A DNA stretch of 64,000 nt from Aliiroseovarius pelagivivens (GCF_900302485.1 NZ_OMOI01000001.1:806001-870000); one strand, 5' to 3'. Shown: positions 8,968-17,814, counted from the first letter of the stretch. A program made the numbers and translations. The notes: generated by a model not told the origin, from the sequence alone.

Positions 8968-9001
8968 TTGGATTTGTTTTGATGGGTCATATATTATGAC
9001 C
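8968..9001 (+). promoter_or_regulatory. Promoter and 17-bp operator of the oxidoreductase gene
   Basis: TTGGAT (8968-8973), 16-nt spacer, TATATT (8990-8995). The -10 lies inside a perfect inverted repeat GGTCATA-TAT-TATGACC (8985-9001), a position that suits a repressor. The start codon follows 50 bp later. Confidence 0.45.
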
Positions 9002-9050
9002 TAAAATGGAGACCAATCTCCAGCAAGCTATTCGTATTGGGAGGTACGGC

Positions 9051-12000
9051 ATGGGCAAGCCAGAAATCACTCTGAATGACCGGTTTGATCTGTCGAAGGA
9101 TCAGGTTTTGTTGAATGGCACGCAGGCTTTGGTGCGCTTGATGCTGACGCAGAGGGAACGGGATCGGCGCGCGGGGTTTGAGACCTCTGGCTATGTGACC
9201 GGGTATCGGGGGTCTCCTTTGGGGGCCGTGGACCTTTGGATGTCACGTGCGCAAGGCGTGCTGAGCGAAAACGACATTCTGTTTCAACCGGGCCTGAACG
9301 AAGATCTGGCAGCTACGGCACTGTGGGGTAGCCAGCAAGCGGAAGTGCGCGGTGAAGGTGCGCGCGATGGTGTGTTCGGGCTGTGGTACGGCAAGGGGCC
9401 GGGCGTAGACCGAACAGGCGATGTGATGCGCCATGCCAACATGGCGGGCTCCGCGCCTAAGGGCGGTGTCTTGATGGCGATGGGGGATGACCACACGGGC
9501 GAAAGCTCAACCGTGTTGCATCAATCTGATTGGGCGATGGTGGATGCGTATATCCCGGTGCTCAGCCCTGCGGGTGTGCAGGAAATCATCGACTTTGGTG
9601 TTTACGGATATGGGTTGAGCCGCTTCTCGGGTCTTTGGGCCGGCTTGAAAGTGATGAAAGACACAGTCGAGGCGACCTCGGTCGTGGATGGCCGCGTCGA
9701 CCGGATGAAACTTGTCACGCCCGAGTTCGACATGCCCGAAGGCGGGCTGAACATCCGTCTGATGGACGATCGCATTCCGCAGGAAGCGCGGATGATCGAC
9801 TATAAGCGGTTCGCAGCCGAGGCTTACGCCCGCGCCAACCGCATCGACAAGCGTGTCTGGGGCAAGCCGGGGGCGAAGATCGGCTTCGTCGCGGCGGGCA
9901 AAAACTGGCTGGATCTGGTCCATGCGTTGAACTTGTTGGGCATTGACGAGGCCGAGGCCGAACGTCTTGGCATCACCACCTATAAGGTCGGGCAGACTTG
10001 GCCTTTGGACATGCAGTCCTTCCATGAATGGGCCGAAGGGCTGGATCTGGTCGTCGTCGTGGAAGAGAAGCGCAAGTTGATCGAGGTGCAGATCAAGGAA
10101 GCGATCTTTGATGATCGCCGAGGCCGCCGCGTCTATGGCTGGCACAAGGGCGACACATGGGAAAACGGACGCCAGCTGGAGCTGTTCCCCACGCGCTATG
10201 CGCTGGACCCGATCATGATTGCTGAGAAGTTAGGTGATATTCTAGTCGAGGAAGGACGCGGGACCGAGGCCGTAAAAGCCGGGTTGGACGCGCTGGCGCA
10301 AGCACGCGGGGCAGACAATGCGCCCAATATCGCGGCGCGATTGCCCTATTTCTGCTCGGGTTGCCCGCATAACACCTCGACCAAGCTACCCGATGGCAGC
10401 CGTGGGTATGCCGGGATCGGCTGTCACTATATGGTGCAGTGGATGGACCGTTCGACGCTTGGTTCGACCCAGATGGGCGGCGAGGGCGTGAACTGGATTG
10501 GCGAGGCACCGTTCTCGAAAACCGAGCATGTATTCCAGAACCTTGGCGACGGGACCTACAACCATTCGGGCATTCTGGCGATCCGCGCGGCTTTGGCGGC
10601 GGATGTGAACATCACCTACAAGATCCTCTACAACGATGCCGTCGCAATGACCGGCGGGCAGACCAACGAAGGGGATCTGGATGCGCCCCGGATCGCGCGT
10701 GAAGTGTTGGCGATGGGGGCCAAGAACATCTTCGTCGTCTATGATGACAAAGAGGATGTGGACCCTGCTGCCTTCCCGAAAGGGGTGAGCCTCCATTCAC
10801 GCGACGAGCTGTTGCCGATCGAGGAAAAATGCAGAAATTTGAAGGGGGTGTCGATCATCCTCTATATCCAGACCTGTGCCGCCGAAAAGCGTCGCCGCCG
10901 TAAGCGCGGGCTGTTCCCAGATCCCGACAAGCGGGTCTTTATCAACACGGATATATGCGAAGGCTGTGGTGACTGCGGCGTGCAGTCAAACTGCGTGTCC
11001 ATCGTCCCGGTCGAGACCGAGCTGGGCCGTAAGCGTGCGATTGACCAGTCCAGCTGCAACAAGGATTTCAGCTGTGTGAACGGCTTCTGCCCCAGCTTCG
11101 TGACGGTTGAAGGTGCGAAGTTGAAGAAGGCCGCTACGGCAGAAGTGAAGCTGCCCGACCTGCCGATGCCAGTGCTGCCCACGATAGACGGCACGTTCAA
11201 CACGGTGATCACCGGTGTTGGCGGTACAGGCGTTGTGACCATCGGTGCCGTGATGGCACAGGCGGCGCATATCGATGGCAAAGGTGCCGGCATGATGGAG
11301 ATGGCGGGGCTGGCCCAAAAGGGCGGCGCGGTCACGGTCCATCTGCGGCTGGCTGAAAAGCCAGAGGATATCTCGGCCATTCGTGTGGCGACTGGAGAAT
11401 GTGATGCGCTGATCGGATGCGAATTGGTGGTCTCGGCCGCGTCGACCACGTTGGGTCTGACCAAAACCGGGCGTACTGGCGCCGTAGTAGACAGTCATGA
11501 AACCGTGACCGGTGAATTCACCCGGGACACGGATTTCACCATTCCGGGCGATCAGCTGCAGCTGTCATTGCAGGCGCGCCTGCGGGATCGTCTGGCGATG
11601 TTCGATGCCAGCGAACTTGCGCGGGTACTGATGGGCGACAGCATCTTTTCCAACATGATGGTGTTGGGGGCGTCTTGGCAGGCGGGGTATGTGCCGCTGA
11701 CCTTTGAAGCCTTGATGCACGCGATTGACCTGAACGGGCAGGCCCCTGACCGCAACAAGCGGGCGTTTGAACTGGGGCGCTGGGCGGTTGCTTTCCCCGA
11801 GGAGGCGGCGAAGTTCACGCAGGAAGATGTGATTGACCTTCCCAAGACCTTGGCCGAGATCGTTGCCTTCCGGGCTGATCATCTGGCGAAATACCAAAAT
11901 GAAGCACTGGCGCGGAAGTACCGCGAATTCGTGGCTGCTATGCCGGAAGTGCTGCAGGAACCCGTGGCGAAAGGCTATCACAAGCTGTTGGCTTATAAGG

Positions 12001-12467
12001 ACGAATACGAGGTCGCGCGCCTGCTGTGCGAAACACGTGCAAAGGCTGAAGCCGAGTTCGATGGCGATCTGAAGCTGACCTATCACCTTGCGCCGCCGCT
12101 CTTGGGGGGCACGGATCCAAATGGTCGTCCTAAGAAACGCGGGTTCAGTGGTTGGTTCGAACGTGCCGCGCCGCTGTTGGCCAAGATGAAAGGGCTACGC
12201 GGCACCGCGCTTGATCCCTTTGGCCGGTCCGATGAACGCGTGACCGAGCGCAAGCTGATCGCTGATTACGAAGCCGACATGCAGCGTCTGGCGGCCAGCT
12301 TGACCGAGGCGAATACCGAAGTTGCGCTGGAAATTGCGTCGCTGCCCTTGTCGATCCGCGGCTTTGGCCCGGTGAAAGAGGCCAGCGTCGCCGCCGCTGA
12401 GACGCGCGGTCGCGCGCTTTGGTCGAAGCTTGACGGATCTGGTCAAGTTCAGGAGGCGGCAGAGTAA
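9051..12467 (+). CDS. Indolepyruvate ferredoxin oxidoreductase, fused single chain
   Basis: 2-oxoacid:acceptor oxidoreductase of the IorA/IorB-fusion type that oxidatively decarboxylates aryl pyruvates to acyl-CoA, passing electrons to ferredoxin or a similar carrier in the cytosol. Order: N-terminal IorA-like part (GYVTGYRGSPLGAVD; GDDHTGESS), ThDP-binding region (CSGCPHNTSTKLPDGSRGYAGIGC; YNDAVAMTGGQ), a Cys cluster near residues 635-675 (CEGCGDCGVQSNC then CNKDFSCVNGFC), a gamma/IorB-like domain from about residue 716 (TGVGGTGVVTIGAVMAQAA), and a C-terminal DUF6537-like region. I chose the ATG at 9051 because GGGAGGT stands 5 nt upstream; 9006 would add 15 unlike residues. 1138 aa. Confidence 0.93.
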   Translation: MGKPEITLNDRFDLSKDQVLLNGTQALVRLMLTQRERDRRAGFETSGYVTGYRGSPLGAVDLWMSRAQGVLSENDILFQPGLNEDLAATALWGSQQAEVRGEGARDGVFGLWYGKGPGVDRTGDVMRHANMAGSAPKGGVLMAMGDDHTGESSTVLHQSDWAMVDAYIPVLSPAGVQEIIDFGVYGYGLSRFSGLWAGLKVMKDTVEATSVVDGRVDRMKLVTPEFDMPEGGLNIRLMDDRIPQEARMIDYKRFAAEAYARANRIDKRVWGKPGAKIGFVAAGKNWLDLVHALNLLGIDEAEAERLGITTYKVGQTWPLDMQSFHEWAEGLDLVVVVEEKRKLIEVQIKEAIFDDRRGRRVYGWHKGDTWENGRQLELFPTRYALDPIMIAEKLGDILVEEGRGTEAVKAGLDALAQARGADNAPNIAARLPYFCSGCPHNTSTKLPDGSRGYAGIGCHYMVQWMDRSTLGSTQMGGEGVNWIGEAPFSKTEHVFQNLGDGTYNHSGILAIRAALAADVNITYKILYNDAVAMTGGQTNEGDLDAPRIAREVLAMGAKNIFVVYDDKEDVDPAAFPKGVSLHSRDELLPIEEKCRNLKGVSIILYIQTCAAEKRRRRKRGLFPDPDKRVFINTDICEGCGDCGVQSNCVSIVPVETELGRKRAIDQSSCNKDFSCVNGFCPSFVTVEGAKLKKAATAEVKLPDLPMPVLPTIDGTFNTVITGVGGTGVVTIGAVMAQAAHIDGKGAGMMEMAGLAQKGGAVTVHLRLAEKPEDISAIRVATGECDALIGCELVVSAASTTLGLTKTGRTGAVVDSHETVTGEFTRDTDFTIPGDQLQLSLQARLRDRLAMFDASELARVLMGDSIFSNMMVLGASWQAGYVPLTFEALMHAIDLNGQAPDRNKRAFELGRWAVAFPEEAAKFTQEDVIDLPKTLAEIVAFRADHLAKYQNEALARKYREFVAAMPEVLQEPVAKGYHKLLAYKDEYEVARLLCETRAKAEAEFDGDLKLTYHLAPPLLGGTDPNGRPKKRGFSGWFERAAPLLAKMKGLRGTALDPFGRSDERVTERKLIADYEADMQRLAASLTEANTEVALEIASLPLSIRGFGPVKEASVAAAETRGRALWSKLDGSGQVQEAAE

Positions 12468-12536
12468 CTGTTCAACCTGTGACATAAGGCTGTTACTTAG
12501 CGGCGGCAAATAAGACCTCCGACCAAGGACCAGAGC

Positions 12537-13409
12537 ATGAGCAGACACGTCGCCCGCGACCTCACCTATGCCCATAGTGCGCAAACCCGTCAGGGCCGCG
12601 CCGTTATCAGAGCTATGGAAAACGCAACGGGTCGTCTGCGCCTGATCAAACGCGCCCATGGCTACGACGCCGAGGTGGCCGATGGGCGGGACTTCTGGCA
12701 GGTGATGGTGGATCGCTATGGGCTGTCGTTGGATGTAGTCGAAGGCAGTCTGAATCTGATCCCACGTGACGGTCCGCTGATTTTGGTCGCCAACCACCCC
12801 TATGGCATTCTGGACGGGCTGGTTATGGGGCATATTTTAAGCCGCCAACGTGGTGATTTTCGCATTCTGGCCAATCAGGTGTTTCGCAAGGCCGAGGACC
12901 TGAGCCGGGTGATCCTGCCTGTCGATTTCGCTGAAACCCGTGCGGCAATGAATGTAAATCTTCAGACGCGCAACACCGCGCGCTCTTACCTGAATGATGG
13001 CGGTGCTATTGGGGTTTTTCCCGGCGGCACGGTCTCGACCGCGCAAAAACCCTTCGGACTGCCGTTGGATCCAGGTTGGCGACGCTTTACGGCAAGGATG
13101 ATTGCGAAATCCAACGCGACCGTCGTTCCGATTTGTTTTCATGGTCACAACTCGCGCAGTTTTCAGGTGGCAAGTCATTTGCACACGACGTTGCGCATGG
13201 CGCTTCTGATCCGAGAATTTAGCAAACGGACAGACCAGCCAGTAAGCCTGTCTATCGGTCAGCCGATTTTACCCGGTGAATGGGGCGAATATGCGCAAGA
13301 CGCTAAATCCATGATGGATTTCCTGCGCGATCGGACCTATGCCTTGTCCAAGACCCCCGGTGCCACGGGTGCCTATGGGTTCGAGTTCGAGGAAAAACAC
13401 AGGTCTTAG
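12537..13409 (+). CDS. Lysophospholipid acyltransferase family protein
   Basis: 290-residue PlsC/hemolysin-like acyltransferase, likely membrane-associated and transferring an acyl chain to a lysolipid (glycerolipid or lyso-ornithine lipid). It has motif I as NHPYGILDG near residues 85-93 (His/Asp catalytic pair in NHP..G..DG form), a motif III-like VFPGGTVS, and a motif IV-like [11 protein letters not shown]. The NHPYGILDG variant is closer to OlsA/hemolysin-type than to PlsC NH(X4)D. Substrate cannot be decided from sequence. Follows the oxidoreductase gene by 69 bases, upstream of murI. Confidence 0.82.
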   Translation: MSRHVARDLTYAHSAQTRQGRAVIRAMENATGRLRLIKRAHGYDAEVADGRDFWQVMVDRYGLSLDVVEGSLNLIPRDGPLILVANHPYGILDGLVMGHILSRQRGDFRILANQVFRKAEDLSRVILPVDFAETRAAMNVNLQTRNTARSYLNDGGAIGVFPGGTVSTAQKPFGLPLDPGWRRFTARMIAKSNATVVPICFHGHNSRSFQVASHLHTTLRMALLIREFSKRTDQPVSLSIGQPILPGEWGEYAQDAKSMMDFLRDRTYALSKTPGATGAYGFEFEEKHRS

Positions 13410-13425
13410 GACGGGGCATAGGACG

Positions 13426-14238
13426 ATGGCAGTAGGTATTTTCGATAGTGGTCTGGGCGGATTGACGGTTCTGGATGCGGTCTCGAAACGTCTGCCGGAT
13501 GTGGACTTCGTATATTACGGCGACAATGCGCACGCGCCTTACGGGGTGCGGGATGCGGATGACGTATATGACCTGACAACCAAGGCTGTTTCGGCTTTGT
13601 GGGATCAGGGCTGTGATCTTGTCATACTGGCCTGTAACACCGCCTCGGCTGCAGCGCTGCGGCGGATGCAGGAAAGCTGGATCCCCACCGAAAAGCGGGT
13701 GTTGGGCGTGTTTGTCCCTCTGATCGAAGCGCTGACAGAACGCCAATGGGGCGACAACTCGCCCCCGCGCGAGGTCGAGGTGAAGCACGTCGCGCTGTTT
13801 GCCACGCCCGCCACTGTCTCGAGCCGCGCGTTCCAGCGGGAACTGGCTTTCCGCGCCATCGGCGTGGATGTCGAGGCGCAGGCCTGCGGCGGTGTCGTGG
13901 ATGCGATCGAAGACGGTGACTTGATCTTGGCTGAAGCTTTGGTGCGCAGCCATGTGGACGCGTTGAAGCGTAAAATGCCCAAGCCCGAGGCCGCTATTCT
14001 GGGCTGCACCCACTATCCGCTGATGGAAAAGGAATTCCAGGACGCGTTGGGCGCCGATGTGAAGGTCTATAGTCAGGCAAATCTGGTGGCTGACAGCCTT
14101 GCGGACTATCTTGATCGCCATCCCAAGATGCGCGGAACAGGGACTGTGTCGAAGTTCCTGACCACCGGCAACCCGGCCCAAGTGTCCAATCGCGCGACCC
14201 AGTTTCTGCGACGAAAGATCGCTTTCGAAGCCGCCTGA
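13426..14238 (+). CDS. murI: Glutamate racemase
   Basis: Cytosolic enzyme converting L- to D-glutamate for peptidoglycan. The 270-residue protein begins [18 protein letters not shown] with the catalytic Asp-Ser, has [11 protein letters not shown], the first catalytic cysteine in [13 protein letters not shown] and the second in [11 protein letters not shown] chose the ATG at 13426 because the family starts at this position; the upstream extension to 13339 overlaps the acyltransferase gene and has no similarity. Confidence 0.94.
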   Translation: MAVGIFDSGLGGLTVLDAVSKRLPDVDFVYYGDNAHAPYGVRDADDVYDLTTKAVSALWDQGCDLVILACNTASAAALRRMQESWIPTEKRVLGVFVPLIEALTERQWGDNSPPREVEVKHVALFATPATVSSRAFQRELAFRAIGVDVEAQACGGVVDAIEDGDLILAEALVRSHVDALKRKMPKPEAAILGCTHYPLMEKEFQDALGADVKVYSQANLVADSLADYLDRHPKMRGTGTVSKFLTTGNPAQVSNRATQFLRRKIAFEAA

Positions 14239-14292
14239 TTGCAAGGCGCGCACAAAACACCTATCTATCCGTCGAATTCGCAGGAGGTCTGA

Positions 14293-15321
14293 ATGACCCA
14301 CAAAATCGCCATTCTTGGTGCGTCCGGCTATACTGGCGCCGAGCTTGTCCGTCTGATCGCCACCCATCCGTCGATGGAAATCGTTGCCTTGTCCGCTGAT
14401 CGCAAGGCTGGGCAAGAGATGTCTGACGTCTACCCCCATCTGCGCCATCTGGATCTGCCGAAGCTGGTCAAGATGGACGAGATCGACTTCTCAAACGTAG
14501 ACCTTGCCTTTGCAGCGCTGCCGCATGGCCTGTCGCAGGCGCTGGTACGTGATCTGCCGGAAAGCGTGAAAGTCGTTGATCTAGGCGCGGATTTCCGTTT
14601 GCGCGATCCGGCCGAATACGAAAAATGGTATGGCGCGCCGCATGTGGCGGTCGAGCTGCAGAAAACCGCTGTTTACGGTCTGACCGAGTTCTATCGCGAT
14701 GATATCAAGGGTGCGCGTCTGGTGGCTGGCACCGGCTGCAATGCTGCGACAGTGCAATATGCGCTGCGTCCTTTGATTTCGGGCGGGCTCGTTGATCTAG
14801 ACCGGATCATCTGTGACCTGAAGAACGGCATCTCGGGCGCTGGACGGTCGCTGAAGGAGAACATGCTGTTTGCCGAGCGCTCGACTGATGTGTTGGGATA
14901 CGCGCAGGGCGGCACCCACCGCCATCTGGGTGAGTTCGACCAAGAGTTTTCGATGCTTGCTGGGCGTGATGTGCGTATCCAATTCATGCCGCATCTGGTG
15001 CCGGTAAACCGGGGCATTCTGGCTGATTGCTATGTAGACGGTGATCCGCAGGCGATCCATGCAGCCCTTGCCCAGCAATATGCTGACGAACCTTTTGTCA
15101 CCGTTCTGCCTTTCGGCAAGTTGCCCGGTATGGGACAGGTGATGGGATCAAACCAATGTCACCTCGGAGTCGCTGGCGACCGCATCCCGGGGCGCGCGCT
15201 GGTCGTGTCGGCCTTGGACAACCTGTGCAAAGGCTCGTCGGGCCAAGCGCTGCAAAACGCCAACTTGATGCTGGGTGAAGACGAAACCACCGGGCTGATG
15301 ATGCCCCCGGTTTTCCCGTAA
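14293..15321 (+). CDS. argC: N-acetyl-gamma-glutamyl-phosphate reductase
   Basis: NADPH-dependent third step of arginine biosynthesis, in the cytosol. The 342-residue protein opens with the Rossmann motif [16 protein letters not shown]. It carries the catalytic cysteine in [13 protein letters not shown] near residue 150, and the C-terminal substrate region with [21 protein letters not shown] stands 6 nt before the ATG. ccmE follows after 27 nt, so the two may share a transcript. Confidence 0.95.
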   Translation: MTHKIAILGASGYTGAELVRLIATHPSMEIVALSADRKAGQEMSDVYPHLRHLDLPKLVKMDEIDFSNVDLAFAALPHGLSQALVRDLPESVKVVDLGADFRLRDPAEYEKWYGAPHVAVELQKTAVYGLTEFYRDDIKGARLVAGTGCNAATVQYALRPLISGGLVDLDRIICDLKNGISGAGRSLKENMLFAERSTDVLGYAQGGTHRHLGEFDQEFSMLAGRDVRIQFMPHLVPVNRGILADCYVDGDPQAIHAALAQQYADEPFVTVLPFGKLPGMGQVMGSNQCHLGVAGDRIPGRALVVSALDNLCKGSSGQALQNANLMLGEDETTGLMMPPVFP

Positions 15322-15348
15322 CCCATCGCCCTTAAGAAGGAGCCCCCC

Positions 15349-15801
15349 ATGGCCGGTCTTAAAAGCCTGAAGAAAACTCGTCGTATCCAGATCATCATTC
15401 TGGCGTTCGTGGCACTTGCCCTATCGACGGGGTTGATTGGCTATGCGCTGCAAGACGGGATCAACTATTACCGCTCGCCCTCCGAAGTGATTGCCGAACC
15501 GCCCCGCGCGGACGAGGTGTTCCGCATGGGCGGGCTGGTGTCTGACGGCTCGATTGTGCGTGGGCAGGGGGAAACGGTCAGCTTCTCGGTGACCGACGGG
15601 GCCGAAACTGTACCGGTGCGATACACAGGCGTATTGCCGGATCTGTTTTCCGAAAACCAAGGTATGATTGGCACGGGAACTTATGTGGAAGGTGTCTTTG
15701 AAGCCACTGAAATCCTTGCCAAACATGACGAGGAATACATGCCGAAAGAGGTCGTGGACAGCTTGAAGGAAACGGGTGTCTACGTCGAACCGGACTATTG
15801 A
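15349..15801 (+). CDS. ccmE: Cytochrome c maturation heme chaperone CcmE
   Basis: Periplasmic heme chaperone anchored by one N-terminal membrane helix (about residues 14-36, IQIIILAFVALALSTGLIGYA). The OB-fold domain contains RMGGLVSDGSIVR and YTGVLPDLFSENQG, and the covalent heme-binding histidine is in the motif ILAKHDEEYMP at residue 126. It receives heme from CcmC and passes it to CcmF; ccmF lies 2.1 kb downstream, separated by the lysis cassette. AAGGAG precedes the ATG. Confidence 0.95.
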   Translation: MAGLKSLKKTRRIQIIILAFVALALSTGLIGYALQDGINYYRSPSEVIAEPPRADEVFRMGGLVSDGSIVRGQGETVSFSVTDGAETVPVRYTGVLPDLFSENQGMIGTGTYVEGVFEATEILAKHDEEYMPKEVVDSLKETGVYVEPDY

Positions 15802-15836
15802 TTTCGACATTGTTAACCTGACTTCTGCAGCCTTGT

Positions 15837-15857
15837 CCCCGTGTTTCAAACGCGGGG
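15837..15857 (+). promoter_or_regulatory. Hairpin abutting the endolysin ribosome binding site
   Basis: Near-perfect 21-nt inverted repeat CCCCGTGTTT-C-AAACGCGGGG. The 3' arm GGGG is also the first half of the GGGGAAGG Shine-Dalgarno (15854-15861), 5 nt before the endolysin ATG. It has no U-run, so it does not look like a terminator. It could occlude the ribosome binding site. Confidence 0.45.
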
Positions 15858-15866
15858 AAGGTCCGG

Positions 15867-16478
15867 ATGCAGAGTGTCACCGAAATTGCAGATCAGATTG
15901 TCGCCCGTGAAGGTGGCTATGTGAACGATCCCGATGATCCCGGCGGGGCGACCAAATACGGGGTCACGATCCACACCATGCGCCGGTTGGGGCTGGACTT
16001 GGACGGTGATGGCAAGGTCACACCGTCCGATGTGAAGCGCCTGACCCAAGCGCAGGCGCGAGATATCTTCCTAAAGCACTACTTCCACAAGCCCCGGATC
16101 GGAGAGCTGCCCGAGCCACTACAGGCTTCGGTCTTTGACATGTATGTCAACGCAGGGGGAAATGCGGTGCGGGTCTTGCAACGGTTGTTTGCTAAGATGG
16201 GGTATGCGCTGGCTGTGGATGGAGCGCTTGGGCCACAGACCTTGGGCGTTGCACGCGATGCAATGAAGGCCGCGCCGGATCATCTGGTGGATGCCTATGG
16301 GATCGAACGGCGCAACTATTACTATCGTCTGGCGGATCGCCGACCGACCTCGCGCAAATATGCGCGCCGGCGGGATGGTGGGAAAGGCGGCTGGATCACG
16401 CGCGCCGAGGAATTCATCACGCCCCGCTATCACTTCACGGATGCAGATCACAAACAACGGGTGCGGGCATGGGGCTGA
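15867..16478 (+). CDS. GH108 N-acetylmuramidase (endolysin), GTA/phage-type
   Basis: 203-residue murein hydrolase expected to cleave the glycan backbone once a holin lets it reach the periplasm. The N-terminal glycosyl hydrolase 108 signature IVAREGGYVNDPDDPGGATKYGVT (residues 11-34) includes the catalytic Glu of REGGY. The central segment LQASVFDMYVNAGGNAVRVLQ fits the family, followed by a peptidoglycan-binding-like AVDGALGPQT region. No signal peptide is visible, consistent with holin dependence. It overlaps the holin gene. The pair matches the unlinked lysis genes of Rhodobacterales gene transfer agents. Confidence 0.88.
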   Translation: MQSVTEIADQIVAREGGYVNDPDDPGGATKYGVTIHTMRRLGLDLDGDGKVTPSDVKRLTQAQARDIFLKHYFHKPRIGELPEPLQASVFDMYVNAGGNAVRVLQRLFAKMGYALAVDGALGPQTLGVARDAMKAAPDHLVDAYGIERRNYYYRLADRRPTSRKYARRRDGGKGGWITRAEEFITPRYHFTDADHKQRVRAWG

Positions 16479-17074
16479 TGGGCGACGTGATCAAAGTGCT
16501 GTTCGGCGGGCGCGGGAATGTGGTGCGCGAGACGGCGGAAGTATTTCGCGAGAACGCCGAGGCAGCCTCGGCGCGTGAAGCCGGATTTCAAATGGCCGTA
16601 GTCGAGGCCTTCGCGGCCGAGTTCGCGCATGCGCGCACAGGGCGGTTTGACCGCTTCATGGATGGGCTGAACCGCGTCCCGCGTCCAGCTTTGGCGTTGG
16701 CGACACTGGGGCTGTTCGCTGCGGCGATGGTGGACCCGGCTTGGTTTGCAGATCGAATGCGAGGTGTCGCCTTGGTGCCTGAGCCGCTTTGGTGGTTGAT
16801 GGGCGCGATCGTCAGCTTCTACTTCGGTGCGCGTCAGCAGGTCAAAGGGCAGGAGTTCCAGCGCTCGATTGCCGAGGTGCTGGTTAGAGCGAACGGAGTA
16901 CAGGCTCTCTCTGATCCCTTGGTTGCCGGGCAAGCAGCGCTAGATTCGGCTGCTCTGACCCCAATGAAGCTTAGGTCGCAGCCTGAAGGGGACACGTCTT
17001 CTTCGACCGGGCGCGTGGATGCCAGCGACAATGCGGCCCTGGAAGACTGGGTAAGGCGTCGTGATGACAAGTGA
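16469..17074 (+). CDS. Holin of the GTA 3TM type
   Basis: 201-residue membrane protein matching the family I know as GTA_holin_3TM (PF11351). The N-terminal amphipathic helix (residues 1-60, LFGGRGNVVRETAEVFRENAEAA) is followed by RFDRFMDGLNRVPRPALALATLGLFAAAMVDPAWF and a further segment WWLMGAIVSFYFGARQQVKGQ, the conserved core. The C-terminal 80 residues are polar. It would form the inner-membrane lesion that releases the endolysin. The gene overlaps the endolysin stop by 10 nt and the next ORF by about 10 nt. An alternative start is the ATG at 16478. Confidence 0.85.
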   Translation: MGLMGDVIKVLFGGRGNVVRETAEVFRENAEAASAREAGFQMAVVEAFAAEFAHARTGRFDRFMDGLNRVPRPALALATLGLFAAAMVDPAWFADRMRGVALVPEPLWWLMGAIVSFYFGARQQVKGQEFQRSIAEVLVRANGVQALSDPLVAGQAALDSAALTPMKLRSQPEGDTSSSTGRVDASDNAALEDWVRRRDDK

Positions 17075-17255
17075 TCTGATCCTGAAACTGGTGGCCGAGC
17101 ATGGCCCATGGGTCTTGCTGGTCTTCTATTTGCTTTACCGAGATTTGCAGAAGGATCAGGCCACGCGGGCGGTGCTGGACAAGAACTCATCCATCCTGAT
17201 CGAGATCACAACCATCATCCGTGAAAGGCTGCCTGCAGCTGGGGCGCGACGATGA
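17064..17255 (+). CDS. Small single-membrane-span protein in lysis cassette
   Basis: 63-residue protein: short N-terminus, one membrane helix (GPWVLLVFYLLY), then a charged helix RDLQKDQATRAVLDKNSS and a basic tail. This topology resembles BhlA/UviB-type phage holin-like peptides, which is analogy rather than a proven assignment. I chose the ATG at 17064, with TAAGG 7 nt upstream; a GTG at 17061 is possible. It overlaps the holin gene and, by ATGA, the next ORF, so it belongs to the cassette. Confidence 0.65.
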   Translation: MTSDLILKLVAEHGPWVLLVFYLLYRDLQKDQATRAVLDKNSSILIEITTIIRERLPAAGARR

Positions 17256-17392
17256 TCCGGCGCCTGTATCTATGTGTGAAACAGCGTCTGAAGGACGTTA
17301 TCCTAGCGGACCGATTTCAACATGCACTTTCACGAAACGAACAAGCTGCAGCAGAATTGGATGCAGTTGTGAGGAGTATCTTGCAGAAATGA
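17252..17392 (+). CDS. 46-residue basic protein, coupled ORF in lysis cassette
   Basis: Very short ORF starting MIRRLYLCVKQRLKDV and ending with an Ala/Glu-rich helix ending VVRSILQK. Its ATG overlaps the previous stop (ATGA, 17252-17255) and its stop overlaps the next start (ATGA, 17389-17392), so both ends are translationally coupled. That is the best evidence that it is real. It has no membrane segment. Function unknown; a cytosolic accessory of the lysis proteins is a guess from position. Confidence 0.55.
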   Translation: MIRRLYLCVKQRLKDVILADRFQHALSRNEQAAAELDAVVRSILQK

Positions 17393-17814
17393 AACAAGCA
17401 TCTCTTTTAGTGGCTGTGATGGCCGTCATGCTTCAGGCTGGGTACTGGGCTGTCGGGTATCAAGCGATTTTCCAGATTGGCTTTGGCGCGATCACGTTGA
17501 TGGGCCTGATGATTGCACTGACATTCCTGTGGCTGTACTTGCAACGCGCTACCCCATTGGCGCTAGGAATGGCCTACAGCTGGTGCGGGGCAAGTCTGGT
17601 GCTGGGTTGGTGGTGGATCTATGCACTTCTGGGCGCACCCGAGGCGATGGCTGCAAGCGCGCTGCATTTCGCGCCGCTTGCCGTGTATTTGTCGGGGGCC
17701 GTACTGCATTTTGGCGTGATTCACCGATCCTTTGGGTTGCATGGGGCGGCGTTCCTCGCACCGGTTCTCGGGGCTGTCATGTGCTCCACTACGATTTATC
17801 TGTTGGTGCACTAG
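17389..17814 (+). CDS. Four-helix membrane protein of unknown function
   Basis: 141-residue integral membrane protein with about four helices: residues 4-22, 28-50, 57-80 and 95-140 (the last stretch may hold two). It includes a Trp-rich motif AYSWCGASLVLGWWWIY. I do not recognise the family. The ATG overlaps the preceding stop by ATGA, so it is translated with the lysis cassette, and ccmF follows after about 90 nt. It could belong to either system. An in-frame extension back to 17221 is in the frame of an overlapped gene and is rejected. Confidence 0.7.
   Translation: MKQASLLVAVMAVMLQAGYWAVGYQAIFQIGFGAITLMGLMIALTFLWLYLQRATPLALGMAYSWCGASLVLGWWWIYALLGAPEAMAASALHFAPLAVYLSGAVLHFGVIHRSFGLHGAAFLAPVLGAVMCSTTIYLLVH

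Noticed and set aside
13303..14448. Minus-strand ORF of 381 codons
   Set aside because: Antisense to murI and the start of argC; no ribosome binding site or domain pattern.
15867..17814. Remnant prophage
   Set aside because: No integrase, capsid, terminase or tail genes and no attachment-site repeats near; the neighbours are ccm genes. A GTA-type lysis cassette explains the content better.
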